Source: Leptidea sinapis
Lineage: Eukaryota > Arthropoda > Insecta > Lepidoptera > Pieridae
Reading direction: 5' to 3'
DNA: 64,000 nt
Assembly (NCBI RefSeq): GCF_905404315.1
Contig: NC_066275.1
Coordinates: 4,960,001-5,024,000, forward strand
The position numbers and the translations under genes are program-made. The notes under the pieces were generated by a model, which saw only the letters and a program-made list of their open reading frames with translations, was not told the origin of the DNA and did no database searches. How positions within the stretch are numbered: the first letter of the stretch is position 1; every line of letters begins with the position of its first letter. Shown in pieces: positions 1 through 10,949 of this stretch.

Positions 1-679
1 GCTGTTTTATATCACACAATTTAATAACTAATATTTTCGTACCATATTACTTTTGATATTACTTGGAATGAATTGTAAAATGGTGAAACAAGGCGTATTA
101 AAGACAAGAGTATCAAGTATCTACAATAAGTATGTATGAAAGGCTTGATGTTAATAATAATAATGATACGTTATTTTCATTTCTTTACAATCACTGCAAA
201 TAACTTAAATTACAAAATATACTATGTCGTTTATAAAATACTAGTTTATTATTTACATGGTTTTATTGTTAATTGTACTAAAATTCAAAAACTATTTTTG
301 CAGTGATATTAAAAGGGGTGGACTGACCCCGAAACTAGTTAAAACTGTACCTTCGGGGTCAGTTATTCCTCGACAAATGACATCGACTAACGAAAACAAT
401 ATTAGTTAACTACATTAGTTACAGTAAACTTTCCGTTTCTGAATTTGATAGTTGCTTAAGGTAGGCGCTGGTTTTATTTTTTACCTCAAAATTGCTTAGT
501 GTGTAGATAAACGTCTTCCCATGAATCTTATTGTAAAACTGTTCCAATTCTGTTGAAATGTTCCACGTTTGGTCCCAAGTGAAACAACTAATCTTTACTA
601 TGTAGCACAACACCCGGGGAACTCCCTTCACTGTATATAGCACTAAAAGCTCATTAAATTTACTTTACCTTATGTTAAA

Positions 680-1351
680 CAAGTGTCAACCGATATACAG
701 CTTAAAAACGAGAAATTAGATATAGTTGATAGTTGATACCGCTGTTTTTCTTGGAATAACGCTAGATGCCAAACTCCAATGGGGCCCTCACATAGAAAAC
801 TTATCGAGTAGACTTATTTCTGCTGTATACGCGGTAGTGAAGATTTGTTCTTTAACAGACATTGAAACTGAAAGATTGGTTTATTTTAGTTACTTTCACA
901 GCATTATGTCATATGGTATATTATTATGGGGTAATGCTGCTGAAATTTATTTTATTTTTGTGCTGCAGAAAAGAGCTGTTCGGGCAATTTATGGTATGTC
1001 AAGAGAGTCGCTTAGATCTAAATTTGAAGTTTTAAAATTATGACTGTTTCTAACCAATATAAATATGAAAATTTTGTATATGTTCATAAAAATGGCAATA
1101 AATTTCAAAAGGTATATGAGAAACATAATATTTATACTAGAAACAAAAATAAACTGTTAATACCCACTTCTAAGCTAAGTAAATTCGAAAAGTCATTTAT
1201 CGGTAATTGCGTTAGAATTTATAATAAGCTTCCTCAGAACATAACGGAGATGTCCCTCAACAAGTTCAAAGCCTATATTAAACATAAACTTATAGAAAAA
1301 TTGTATTACAATTTAAAGGATTATTTAGATGATAAGAAGGCTTGGGTATGA
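680..1351 (+). pseudogene. Jockey-like LINE, RT C-terminal remnant
   Basis: Two overlapping frames joined by a frameshift near 1040 encode the region C-terminal to the reverse-transcriptase core: VFLGITLDAKLQWGPH, FVLQKRAVRAIYGM, then KLPQNITEMSLNKFKAYIKH and a KKAWV end. The same protein recurs at 5.6-7.4 kb (minus) and 32.4-32.9 kb (plus). It is 5' truncated and has no catalytic motif left. Confidence 0.85.
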
Positions 1352-1389
1352 ACTGAAAGATTTGAGCTTTAATTACCCTTAATTAAATA

Positions 1390-1900
1390 GAGTAATATTT
1401 ATAACTAGCTGACCCGGCGAACTTTGCTCCACCTTAGAGGCAATAAATGAGCAGATTTTGGAATTTATTAATTTCAAATTTGTATAAGGATAATAAATAT
1501 AGGTAGGTAAAAAAAACCAGGTATTTGAATGATTCTTTATTGGCCATGTATTTCTTTGCACTCTTCAGTGAAGCACCTTTTGATAAACGACGATACATGG
1601 CTCGTGGCGGTCTCCGTAGTTAATTTCCGTGGAGCGTTTGAAATACTTGGAGTCGACCATGTAAGGTGATTGGGAATTGATAGCGCCACATGGTCCATGT
1701 ATCATATTTGTAATCACAACATCATTTAGGTCTGGATCGGCTTCGTGATTGGGAATCTCGGCACATATGATATCATCTATTTGGTCTGATTGAATTTTCA
1801 TGAGAATGAGTGTGTGCGGCAGGCTTCGTAATTGCCTTTCATTCACAATATTTTGAATCCCAGTTGCATTACGCCTTTGTCGGGAAAGGTTTGGTCATAT
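1390..1900 (-). mobile_element. Helitron Rep/helicase fragment, decayed
   Basis: The minus frame 1565-1846 reads RSLPHTLILMKIQSDQID, then DIICAEIPNHEADPDL and TNMIHGPCGAINSQSPYM, the N-terminal Rep region of Helitron rolling-circle transposons. The HUH-type motif is PHTLILM here, so its second His is lost. It is truncated at both ends. A CTAGCTGACCCGGC motif at 1404-1418, shared with other repeats in the window, borders it. Confidence 0.75.
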
Positions 1901-2254
1901 TGGCCGCGAGATTGTTAATGATTATATTGGTGCTTCGGCTTAAGTATACTGCAGCCCTTTTATCATTTTTTTTTCTTTTCTGTATGAAAGCGTACACTAC
2001 ATTGGCCTTTTTTACATAGTAACTTTTGAAAGATTGTTAATACACTAACGCCCTTTTAGCACAAAAAAATATCATACTTTTACAATAAACTGGCATTACA
2101 ATCTCGTTTCATACAAAAACGTACTTTGCCCCTTTTAGCACCAGGCCACAGATATAATCCCTTATAAAATTCCACAGAATACCTTTAGTTATTGCAGCTA
2201 CTGTACTCAATAACTTTTGTATTAATTTTCATTTACTTTTTTGACTTACTCGTG

Positions 2255-2400
2255 TAAGGCATTAACTATTTGACGTTTGAGTATGTTTGTTGCATCACTT
2301 TACATACCTATTATATTGTAGTTGAAATGATTTGTTAAACGATAAAAATGTAAATCTTGATTTAAAAGAGAGGCAATGAGTTTCTTGTTAATTTATATAC
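2255..2400 (+). repeat. LINE 3'-tail repeat, copy 1
   Basis: Shares tgtttgttgcatcacttta, aaatgatttgt-aaac and tgagtttctt with copies at 10,745-10,945 and 32,905-33,065. The tail ending in gagtttctt is typical of lepidopteran LINE 3' UTRs. No coding sequence. Confidence 0.6.
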
Positions 2401-2622
2401 AAGTTTTAAAATAAAAAAATAGTTTATCTGGCGTTTTATAAAAACGTTATTTAACAAAATTATGCGGTATAATAATATTTTCATTGGTATATTGTTTTTT
2501 CTACAAAAGTAAAATATTTTTGTTTTATTACACAATTAAAAATAAACAAATCGTTAACAAGACATATCATATTTTTATTTCAAACATTACATAAGTATTT
2601 TTTTCTTACAATTTTCCTAATC

Positions 2623-2849
2623 TTATTTATTATACTTTTGATATTGCAGTATACTATATTTCAAATCATGATGATGAAATTCTGAAAATTGCAAGACTTC
2701 ATCACCTAATGTTGATACAAATGCTTTACATCCGTAAGAGTGATGTGTTGAACATCTCCATAGAGTCTTGATGCCTATATGTTTAGCGTAGTACGTGTAG
2801 CCTTTAAATTTCAATAACCTCTTGCCTCTCCTTGATGCGACGAACTCAA
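2623..2849 (-). CDS. mod(mdg4): F1: FLYWCH terminal exon
   Basis: Leftmost exon, so the most 3' one on the minus strand. The acceptor is ttatttcAAG with AG at 2850-2851, and the split codon bases are TT. It encodes 74 residues: RRGKRLLKFKGYTYY at the N half, then W30, C32, C40 (GCKA) and a His run at 58-60, followed by a 14-residue tail. AATAAA is formed by the last sense codons before the stop, with another at 2574-2579, fitting a terminal exon. Divergent from its neighbours; closest in style to the GYTYY group at 40-53 kb. Confidence 0.85.
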
Positions 2850-3149
2850 CTTGAAATAAATACCAACATTTAATTTCATATCAGAACATACACATACAGA
2901 ACATAATACTTATTTTTTTGTAGCCAGGGTTATCATTAAGTTCAGAAGTCTCACTTCGCAAAATCAATTAAAGAAATAGGGACTTTTCATTTTTATTCAC
3001 CTAGAAGTTGCCTCTCTTTATATCCCGTAACTCTTTCCTCTTCATACGACGTTAGGGTTATCTTCGTTTCCTAAAACTGTACATATCTAGTATAAGGTCA
3101 TCTAATAAAAATATTTCAGTTTATGCTTTTATATAAAGAGGTATATAGT

Positions 3150-3470
3150 CGTTATCGTGCTCGCTCGCGAGTCCCTTCTGGATAGCCCCACGATCGTGGC
3201 AACCGCGGGTACTTACAATTTCGATACCTACCCGGGAGTGAGACGGGCCAGCCGGCCATCATGCACAAAAAAAATGTTTTTATTTTTTATTTTACTTTGT
3301 GTATGAGTGTCCAAGTATGTTCGTGGCACATGACAAAATGAACTAAGGCGACACGAACCAGGTGATTCCTTCACATCGCATAGATCCTGCCACCCTTAGA
3401 CGCTACCTCCACGAGCGATTGCATTACGAGGCCCTTCTATCCCCATTTAAACGTACTATCTCGTATTATG
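3150..3470. other. GC-richer unassigned stretch between F1 and F2
   Basis: This stretch (gctcgctcgcgag, acccgggagtgagacgg, cgctacctccacgagcg) has a base composition unlike the surrounding AT-rich DNA and probably derives from a retroelement. No frame on either strand gives a recognisable protein. Confidence 0.35.
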
Positions 3471-3688
3471 ACGTTCTGTTTATTTATTATTTATTTATAT
3501 ATACTATTAATCATTTACAGAAAGAATCTTAAAAGCTAACATAGTCCCGCAAAACTGTTTGGACAGTTTGTCTGCAGGATCAAGTCTTTTCTAATACATT
3601 AATGCTTATTAGAACATTGATTTTATACAAGTGTAATTAACTTGATACTAATTGATAAAAAATATAATAAAAAAATCTAATTTTAATT

Positions 3689-3880
3689 TTAAGGCAGTGT
3701 TGACAATAAATATTTCTTAAGTTTAGTTTTAAATTTTCTTTTACTGGGTTCTAGTCGGATGTCCTCAGGCAAGCTGTTTAATAGATAAGGTAGGCGTTTT
3801 GTCAAAGTCCTATCTCCGTAGTAGTTATTGATTCTAGGAACCTCGAACTTATCCCGATTATTACCACGATTTGCTCGCTT
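3689..3880 (-). pseudogene. Probable LINE ORF2 C-terminal remnant
   Basis: An open minus frame reads NRGNNRDKFEVPRINNYYGD, RLPYLLNSLPEDIRLEPS and KFKTKLKKYLLS before TAA. Short basic tails with KFKTKLKKYLL are typical of the last part of LINE reverse-transcriptase ORFs. It sits about 100 bases downstream of the F2 stop. Family not determined. Confidence 0.5.
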
Positions 3881-3975
3881 TCAGCCAGTATCGCATGATG
3901 ACATCACCGCTTGGAAATTTTATGAGTACCTACATTAGTTCAATCATTAAAATAATCAAATCATTTAACATTCGT

Positions 3976-4175
3976 TTAATGATTATGCACAACATTTCTA
4001 CGAATCAATTCATTATTGATAGTGTATATGTATGCTTTACACCCTCTTTTTCGTCCTCTACAAAACCATCGTGTCTTCACAAGTCCATCGGCGATACATT
4101 TTTGAAAGTGTACCGTGTAGTAATATCCGCCCAGAGTCAACACACGTGCGCCATTTTGAAAAACAATCATCGGTT
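3976..4175 (-). CDS. mod(mdg4): F2: FLYWCH terminal exon
   Basis: Acceptor AG is at 4176-4177 after a ttattttc tract; split codon bases AA. It encodes 65 residues with GGYYYTVHFQK, R35-W36-F-C38, GCKA with C45, and terminal HNH 63-65 directly before TAA. An extra Cys sits at 26. It resembles the F3-F10 subfamily but is more basic around the finger (RGRKRG). An upstream ATG in the same frame is an intronic read-through, not the start. Confidence 0.85.
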
Positions 4176-4197
4176 CTGAAAATAATGACATTTTCAG

Positions 4198-5074
4198 GTG
4201 ACAAAGATAATATTATATTTTCAAATGGATACATTTCTTGTGTATGAGCGACCGTATGTCTATGATTTTCCTTCAAATTACTTTTTGATGTTAAAAAGTA
4301 CATTACAACTGCTTAGGACAGAAATTATATTCAGAATGAAAAGAAACAGCGCAGAAACTCTCCCCCCATACTATTTGCGCTGTTTTTGTTGTGTAGTATT
4401 TATTACTAGCACACATGTAGGATGCCACATAGATGTTACCAGTTGTACTAACCTTAATATTGTACTGCCTGATATGGTACTACTTAGTCCCTCAATCGGA
4501 GGACTTAGGAAGCTTATTTTCATTTGCGAGACATATGCAGCGGCTCACGGATTAAAATATAACTCATCAAAGAGTGAAGTAATGATATTTCGAACTCCAA
4601 AACAGTACCTACGAAATTATCCTCGTCTATTTCTCGCAAATAAAAAGCTTAAGATTGTTGATAAGTTCAAATATTTAGGTCACATCATTTCGAATGACTT
4701 AAGAGACGACTATGACATAGAGCGTAGAGCGCTGTCAGTGAGGAGTAATATGCTCGCCCGCAGGTTTGCACGAAGCACAAATAATGTTAAAGTGTTATTA
4801 TTCAAAGCATTCTGCCAGTCTTTTTACTGGAGCGGCTTGTGGGTGTGGTATTCGCGCGGGGCTTATAGCGTTCTACGTGATACATATGATAATGCGTTTA
4901 GGAGGCTGTTGGGGACTACCATGGCGTTGTAGTGCTTCTGGAATGTTTGCTGATGCATCTGTGGATGGTTTCCATGCCATCGCGGTCTCCATGTTGCAGC
5001 GTCTACATGTAAGCAGTAACAGCATCCTAAAGATGATTGCTGCCAGAGCTGACTGTTCCTTCCAGAAACACTAG
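4198..5074 (+). pseudogene. LINE reverse transcriptase, C-terminal half, decayed
   Basis: From about 4440 the frame reads LLSPSIGGLRKLIFICETYA, LKYNSSKSEVMIFRTP, FKYLGHIISNDLRDDYDIE, ALSVRSNMLARRFARSTNNV and LFKAFCQSFYWSGLWVWYSR, then shifts frame near 4910 into SASGMFADASVDGFHAI and a Cys/His end. The YADD catalytic motif expected just before MVLLSPS is LPD here. The N-terminal 80 residues of the open frame are unrelated intron sequence, in fact antisense to F2. Confidence 0.8.
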
Positions 5075-5269
5075 ATACAGTTAGCTCTAGGTTTATAAAT
5101 ATATTTGACTAATAATACTTACATAATTCATAAGCACAATTGCTACTAATACATTTACTAATATACAGTATGGAATGAATATCTATGAAATAAATAAAAA
5201 TATAAGTAATCGCAAAAATAATTATTTAATTAGAAACTTTAAATTGAAAAAGTGAAATTTCAAACTAAA

Positions 5270-6790
5270 TAATATCAAATTTAAATTCAAATATTTTTAT
5301 TCAAAAAATGGATGTGAACTCACTCATTGAAAGTCAAACAAACTACCACCCATTCCAAAATGAATGCCTCAGGTTTGAGAAGAATTGAAGAAGAAGCAAC
5401 AAACTCAGCGGACATTTTTTTTTATAAAAAATATGTTTACTAAGTAATATTGTAAAATTAAACTTATCATTTAATAGCCTGAGGGCGGTCGCTCCATTCC
5501 CAATCTATGGTATCATTAAGAAAGTCATTTATGTTATAGTAACCTTTATCACACAAACGTTTTTTAACAATTCTTTTGAATAACGTAATACTTTTGTTTT
5601 AAACATTTTCTGGGATCTTGTTGTAAAAGCATGTACATCGCCCCACAAAAGGCTTACTAACTAGACTTAGCCGAGTAGTAGGCATTATAAGCTTATGTCT
5701 GTTCCTGATGTTAACATTATGGTTATGACAGTTTCTAGCAAATTCACTTATGTGCCTATGAACATACATTACATTATCAAGAATATATTGGGAAGCAACA
5801 GTCAAGATGTTAATTTCTTTGAATTTTGCTCTCAATGATTCTTGAGGACCTAGGTTATAAATAACGCGAATAGCCCTCTTCTGCAGCACAAATATTGTAT
5901 TTATATCGGCAGTGTTGCCCTATAGCAATATACCATAGGACATAATACTATGGAAATAACTAAAGTGCACAAGTCGCGCCGTATCTATGTCAGTTAACTG
6001 CGTATGCTGCAGAACTAAGTCTGTTCGCCAATCTTTGGGGCCCCATTGTAATTTGTAATCCAGCCAAGAAATATAGCAGATTCCACCGGTTTTATAACCT
6101 CTCTGTTTAACAAAACACTTGCATCAACATATTTGACATTTGGTACGGTAAATTTTATATATTTAGGTTTCTTGCTATTTCAGAATAGGTTATAAGCGCT
6201 TAACCAGTAGGTTCTCAATGTCAGATAGAATATCGTTCAATTCGTCATACATAGCTTGGTTTCTTTTCACTTTGAAAATTAGTCGCCCGCAAACAATACT
6301 GCCTTATGTTTTTTCGATAAGAAAGATCATTTTTATAGATAAGGAAGAGAAACGGTCCGAGTGCCATTCACGTCGAACTTCTGAATTCTATTGTTTAAAT
6401 ATGAAATCAGAAGATCTAGTGAGGTTTCTATTACGCCATAGTGACAAGCTTACTGACCAGAGTTGAATGTTAAACACAATCAAAAGCCATAAATAAATCA
6501 CAGAAGATGCCAAGTGCATTCTGAGATTCCTCCCAGGCATCAAAAATGTCTTGATAAGCTCAACACCTGCATCTGTTGTTGAACATCCCCTAGATAAGCC
6601 AAATTGTTTCAAATGAAGTAACTTGTGAGAGTTAAAGTAAGTAAGCATTTGATTTAAAATTATTTTTTAAAATTATTTAAAAAACCGACACAGGACGATA
6701 GCTATTCGGGTCAGAAGAGCATCCCGACTTAAATATTGATGTAATTTTACTATGTTTCAGAAGGTCAGGAAACACGCCATGATTAATACA
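5270..6790 (-). pseudogene. Jockey-like LINE: RT and 3' end
   Basis: The minus strand from 6790 gives GVFPDLLKHSKITSIFKSG, MLTYFNSHKLLHLKQFGLSR, then frame-shifted pieces through VLQKRAIRVIYNLGPQESL and NRHKLIMPTTRLSLVSKPF. It ends in a 3' tail with AATAAAAATATTTGAATTT near 5,275. Several frameshifts and stops make it non-functional. It is the 3' part of the element whose 5' part lies at 7,381-9,578, interrupted by the copy at 6,793-7,378. Confidence 0.85.
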
Positions 6791-6792
6791 AT

Positions 6793-7378
6793 AATTATTC
6801 AAATTCAAATATTTTTATTCAAAATAGGATTTAAAATCACTTATTGAACGTCAAAAACTACCGCCCATTTAAAAGAGTCTGCATCAGGCCTGAGAAGAAT
6901 GGGTGCAAGAAACTTAGCGGGCTTTTTTTTAAATATAAAATATGGATTACAATGATTCGCTTTATTCCCAGTCCCTGGTGTCAATAAGAAAATCGTTTAT
7001 GCTGTGGTAACCTTTCCCACACAAACGTTATTTAACAATTCTTTTAAATTTCGTAACACATTTGTTTTGTACATTTTCTGGGATCATATTGTAGAAGTAT
7101 ATACATCGCCCAACAAAAGACTTACTAACTCGACCCAACCGAGTAGTAGGCGTAACAAGTTTATGTTTGTTCCTCGTGTTAACATTATGAATGTAACAGT
7201 TTCTAGAAAATTCCTCAATGTGCTTATGAACATACAGAACATTATCAAAAATGTATTGAGAAGCAACAGTCAAAATGTTTATTTCTTTAAATTTTTCTCT
7301 TAATGATTTTTTAGGACCTAGGTTATAAATCGCGCGAATAGTCCTCTTCTGCAGCACTGCCCCATAACAATATACCAT
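6793..7378 (-). mobile_element. 5'-truncated jockey-like LINE nested in another copy
   Basis: Encodes only the end of ORF2 (AVLQKRTIRAIYNLGPKKS, NKHKLVTPTTRLGRVSKSF, YNMIPENVQNKCVTKFKRI) plus the same 3' tail ending TTTGAATAAAAATATTTGAA near 6,795. The host element continues on both sides. The 7-mer attaata at 6782-6788 and 7380-7386 may be a target-site duplication. Confidence 0.75.
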
Positions 7379-7380
7379 AA

Positions 7381-8802
7381 TTAATAAATATTAAAGACTA
7401 TTGCAATATATGGTGCTATGACATCAATTATTGAACTTATTATTTTAACAGAAATGCCCCACATATCAGCAGTTTTTTTCATGTCTAGAGATTTAAAAGT
7501 TTTAATTATTTCCCCAGGGCTAATGAAACTAAAATTGAAACTTTGTTGACATTCTCTAACATTTTCCAGAAGAAGTGACTCAGCAACACTGGTGGAGGAG
7601 ACAAGAATGTTTGTAATAGAAACTGGAATCTCAGATAAAAAAAATCTCAAAAGCAGTAGCAACTTCCTGCTGATATTGAATTATTGTATTGTTTATTGAT
7701 ATTGATGTGCAGAGAAGATCGAATTTGGTCCGACCATCTCGTGGGACTGCATCATCTGGGACGCCTGCCATCTACTTCGCCATATGAATGCCAGCTGTTG
7801 CCCAATCATTAAATGACAAGAGACCACCTGATTTGACTGTCTTAGAAGTAAATATAGAAGCAAACTCTGTTTTAATTATTTTAAATAACATATCATACAT
7901 TTCTTAACGCTCGACTCTCAAGGCTCAGTAACTTGAAGTAAGATAGCCTTTCCTGTAGTCAGCTCCCTTTTAAGACCAAACCTAATCATCAATACGCGAA
8001 GTAGACTCTTAGCACTACACCAATACCTTCTTACAATACCTGCTTCAGTACCACTTGCAAATTTGTCACCAAATTTGATAGTCTCGGGAATTGACGGTCA
8101 AAATCTATTACTTTTAATACAAGAAAAGGATAGTTTGGTTGAATTATTAAGCAACTCTGCAACACTTGAAAGGTTATAGTTAAGTTGTAACAAGCCTTAA
8201 TCAGAACCTTGGACCTAGAGCGTAATAACTGAAACCCGTCGATCCCTCGGATTTTTTGTTTTTTTTTTCTGACAAGCGGACAGGATTGTTCAACCGACCA
8301 ATTCGCTTATATTTTGTGTTTCTTATTATGGTGCATTTGGTGCATGTAGTATACAATTATTTGTGTCACATTTACGAAAGTTAGGCACCATAATAGATTA
8401 GTTTTGTATAATTTTAATATTTTGTTCAATAGACACATCGGTCTCAATAGCTGGGTAGTGACGGTCGAGCACACATAATGGGGAACTCTCACATAAAGTT
8501 ACGGCTTTCAGATCTGTCATAAAAAGGTCAAGAGTACGATTATTTAGATTTGCGAACATAATTATATTGCGACAGGCTACCTCCAGCAGATCAATAAGTA
8601 GCGACTAGGGCACAGACGAGTAAGGGAAATGTTATCGCACGACCATGAAATACCAGGCAAATTAAAATCACCGAGAATAATAGTTTTAAAATTATGTAGA
8701 TTTAAGAGCGAACAATTATCATAAAAAGTTCGACATTCAGTGACATTGATAACGGGAGGTAAGTATGCAAGGTATATATTTAAGTTAATTCCACGAGGTC
8801 CT
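7381..8802 (-). pseudogene. Jockey-like LINE ORF2 5' part: endonuclease and RT fingers
   Basis: Read from the right: REPRG-like context, INLNIYLAYLPPVINVTE, then TIILGDFNLPGISWSCD, the GDFN signature of the APE-type endonuclease (about 8,640-8,790). Further on come C-terminal endonuclease remnants (8,300-8,500) and the RT fingers SPGEIIKTFKSLDMKKTADM with VIAPYIAIVFN (7,381-7,540). Many stops and shifts. The nested copy interrupts it immediately after IAIVFN. Confidence 0.8.
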
Positions 8803-8850
8803 CGGTTCTCTCGTACTGTTATCCATATGGATAACAGTACGAGAGAACCG
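8803..8850. repeat. Perfect 48-bp palindrome inside the LINE
   Basis: The arm cggttctctcgtactgttat continues into ccat and is followed directly by its exact reverse complement; the centre is cat/atg at 8826/8827 with no loop. It sits exactly between the ORF1 end and the truncated endonuclease, so it marks a rearrangement in which endonuclease sequence was copied back in inverted form. Confidence 0.9.
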
Positions 8851-8862
8851 GATATATATCCT

Positions 8863-9578
8863 CTAATGAGCTTTCAAGTTCGAAATGTCTAGTCCCTTAT
8901 CTTTAGCCATACGTTCGCGTCGTGCGGCTGCTTTCAAGTCCTTATATTGCTTTGAAAGGTTTTCACTCACTAATATAGGTATTTTATCGCCACTAATTCC
9001 GATGTGAACTGAATTAATGTAATCCACCTTTGTTGTATCTCTTGATGCCTGATATAATTGCATCACGGTGACGCTCAGATGGAAATGTTACGAGTATATT
9101 TCAGGGTCTTCTTAAACAACATGGTTAAATTCTCATTACGGCGCTCTGGAATACATTGAACCTCTATGTTACCTAGCTCCATGAAGTTTTTTGGGTTTGA
9201 CAAAAACGATACTCCAACTTAGCCATATCATATTGAAAATTGGCTTTCTGTGCTTCGAGTTCAGTAATTCTCTTAATTGCCTGATCGAGTTTGAGTCTGT
9301 AGTTTCAGTAAACTCTCGTTTAATTGTTTCCACTACAGCTTTCACTTCAGATTTTACTTTTCCTAAATTTCAAGGGAGAGTGTAGATCTGATACTATCCA
9401 ACTTTAAATCAATAAGCTCACTAAATTGTCTCCTCAATATGTTGATTGTAGCTCCTGAATCAATATTGAGTGGTTCACACCCATTGTTCGTATTAATTGA
9501 TATAGAAAAAGAGTAATCAAGTGAGTCATTGCTTAAAATTTTGCCATGAGAAGCAGGCAGCAGTTGAGCCGAAGCCAT
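8863..9578 (-). pseudogene. Jockey-like LINE ORF1 with Baculo_FP-type C-terminal domain
   Basis: ATG at 9576-9578 starts MASAQLLPASHGKILSNDS. A coiled-coil region follows (EVKAVVETIKREFTETT, ITELEAQKAN), then GNIEVQCIPERRNENL and finally INSVHIGISGDKIPILVSEN with LKAAARRERMAKDKG. The last part matches the Baculo_FP C-terminal domain found in ORF1 of many insect LINEs. Frameshifts lie near 9,290 and 9,080. Confidence 0.78.
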
Positions 9579-10084
9579 TGAAATCAATTTAATAATTGAT
9601 AAAAATATCAATTTAGATATTTTTTTTTTTTAATTTACAGATACGTACTATCACTATTCTGCTAACTGTATCGTTACACGGGAGTTTCATTACAGATTTT
9701 GTTTTGTGTTTAAATTGAGTGTCACTGCAAACTATTTGTGGATAACAATTACTGATATATTTTGAACTCTGCACAACAGAATTATTAATAAGGTAATTTC
9801 TGCTGATTGCTATTTTTATTGAACAAATTTATTTTTACTGAGATCTCGTTTACGATTCCACCGCTGTCATTTCTTGTGATAATTTAGAATGCAGCACCTT
9901 ATAAACTAATTTGTTATGTATATTACAGCCATTGTAAAATATTCTATTTGAGACTCTATCGTGGTATCAATTATAGCTAACAAAGTAACAAAGATTAAAT
10001 TATTCTGTTAAAACAATTAGTTCGAAAGTATGTTATATCTGTGAAATTACAATAATTTATTAAGCCTTTATTGCTGCTATTTAC

Positions 10085-10265
10085 AATCAAATTTCAAGTT
10101 TCTTCCATATTTTCCTGTCGTTTGCTGTTCTAGTCCAAATAACACTTATTTTCTTTATACCATCTTCCCATCTCATTACTTGTCTGCCCTGTGTCCTCTT
10201 TACATCTCTTGGTTGCCATTATGTTACAATTTTCGTCTATTTTTTTCTGCTGTGGTCATATGTTT
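10085..10265 (-). pseudogene. RTE-like LINE C-terminal remnant
   Basis: The minus strand gives MATKRCKEDTGQTSNEMGRW and NSKRQENMEETRN-like pieces with stops. This resembles the R-W-x-D-D-I-K ... RK-x-R-x-x-W-K tail of RTE-type LINE ORFs. It lies just downstream of F3 on the minus strand. Confidence 0.5.
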
Positions 10266-10394
10266 TAATTACAATAGGAACCCATTTTTACCAAGTATTA
10301 GTCGTGCAATATCATCTTTCTCAGCGGGTGGATCTTTCCCAAAAATGGCTACATCTACACGTATGTATATTAACTAGCTGTCACAATCCATATC

Positions 10395-10600
10395 CTAATG
10401 ATTATGAACTACAGGGCGCTTCATTACCAACTCGTCGTCGATCGTGTACACACACGCCTTACACCCGCTGTTATGTTTCGAACAGAACCATCTTAGTTTG
10501 TTAACTCCCCCCACATTCTTTTTCAAGTGCACAGTGAACGTTCTCCCATCTAAAATTAGCACCTGACTTCCATTACCTCTTGTCTCTATTCTTGGATCAT
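10395..10600 (-). CDS. mod(mdg4): F3: FLYWCH terminal exon
   Basis: Found by reading the minus strand; it has no ATG, so an ATG-based search misses it. Acceptor tttattttcAG at 10601-10602, split bases AT. It encodes 67 residues: starts DPRIETRGNGSQVLILDG, then FTVH, W37, C39, C46 (GCKAC), HNH 65-67 before TAG. Nearly the same length and spacing as F4 and F5, with DPRIETR also in F4, so F3 and F4 are close paralogues. Confidence 0.92.
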
Positions 10601-10744
10601 CTGAAAATAAATTTTATCTTTAATAATCTTTGAAGTGTATCAATAATCGAGTGAGACGATGGCTGGTCCATGCGTCATGTGGTGGCTGGATGATCCTGTT
10701 ACCGGGAACTCTGCTTCATGTTTTTTTACTTATTAATTTTCAAT

Positions 10745-10945
10745 TAACTTTTTTTTTACTTACTCGTGTAAGGCATTTAGTATTTTCGTTGCATCACTTT
10801 GCATTTATTGTAATTGAAATGATTTGTAAAACAATGAAGCTGTAAATGTTTATATAAAAGAGTGACAATGAGTTTCTTAACACTTCTTCTCATTAAACCT
10901 CAACCTTCTCCGAAGTGGTGGTAAACAGATAAAAAGAAAACTTTT
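10745..10945 (+). repeat. LINE 3'-tail repeat, copy 2
   Basis: Contains ttgcatcactttgca, gaaatgatttgtaaaacaatg and tgacaatgagtttctt, followed by acttcttctcattaaacctc. It matches the 2.3-kb copy and, over a longer span, the 32.9-kb copy. Confidence 0.65.
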
Positions 10946-10949
10946 GACA

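Noticed and set aside
3871..4303. Several overlapping frames on both strands near F2.
   Set aside because: All are shadows of the F2 exon; only the minus frame ending at 3976 has the FLYWCH pattern and an acceptor in the right phase.
4198..4440. N-terminal part of the 244-codon plus-strand frame as a protein.
   Set aside because: It is antisense to intron and flank of exon F2 and has no relation to the reverse transcriptase that follows.
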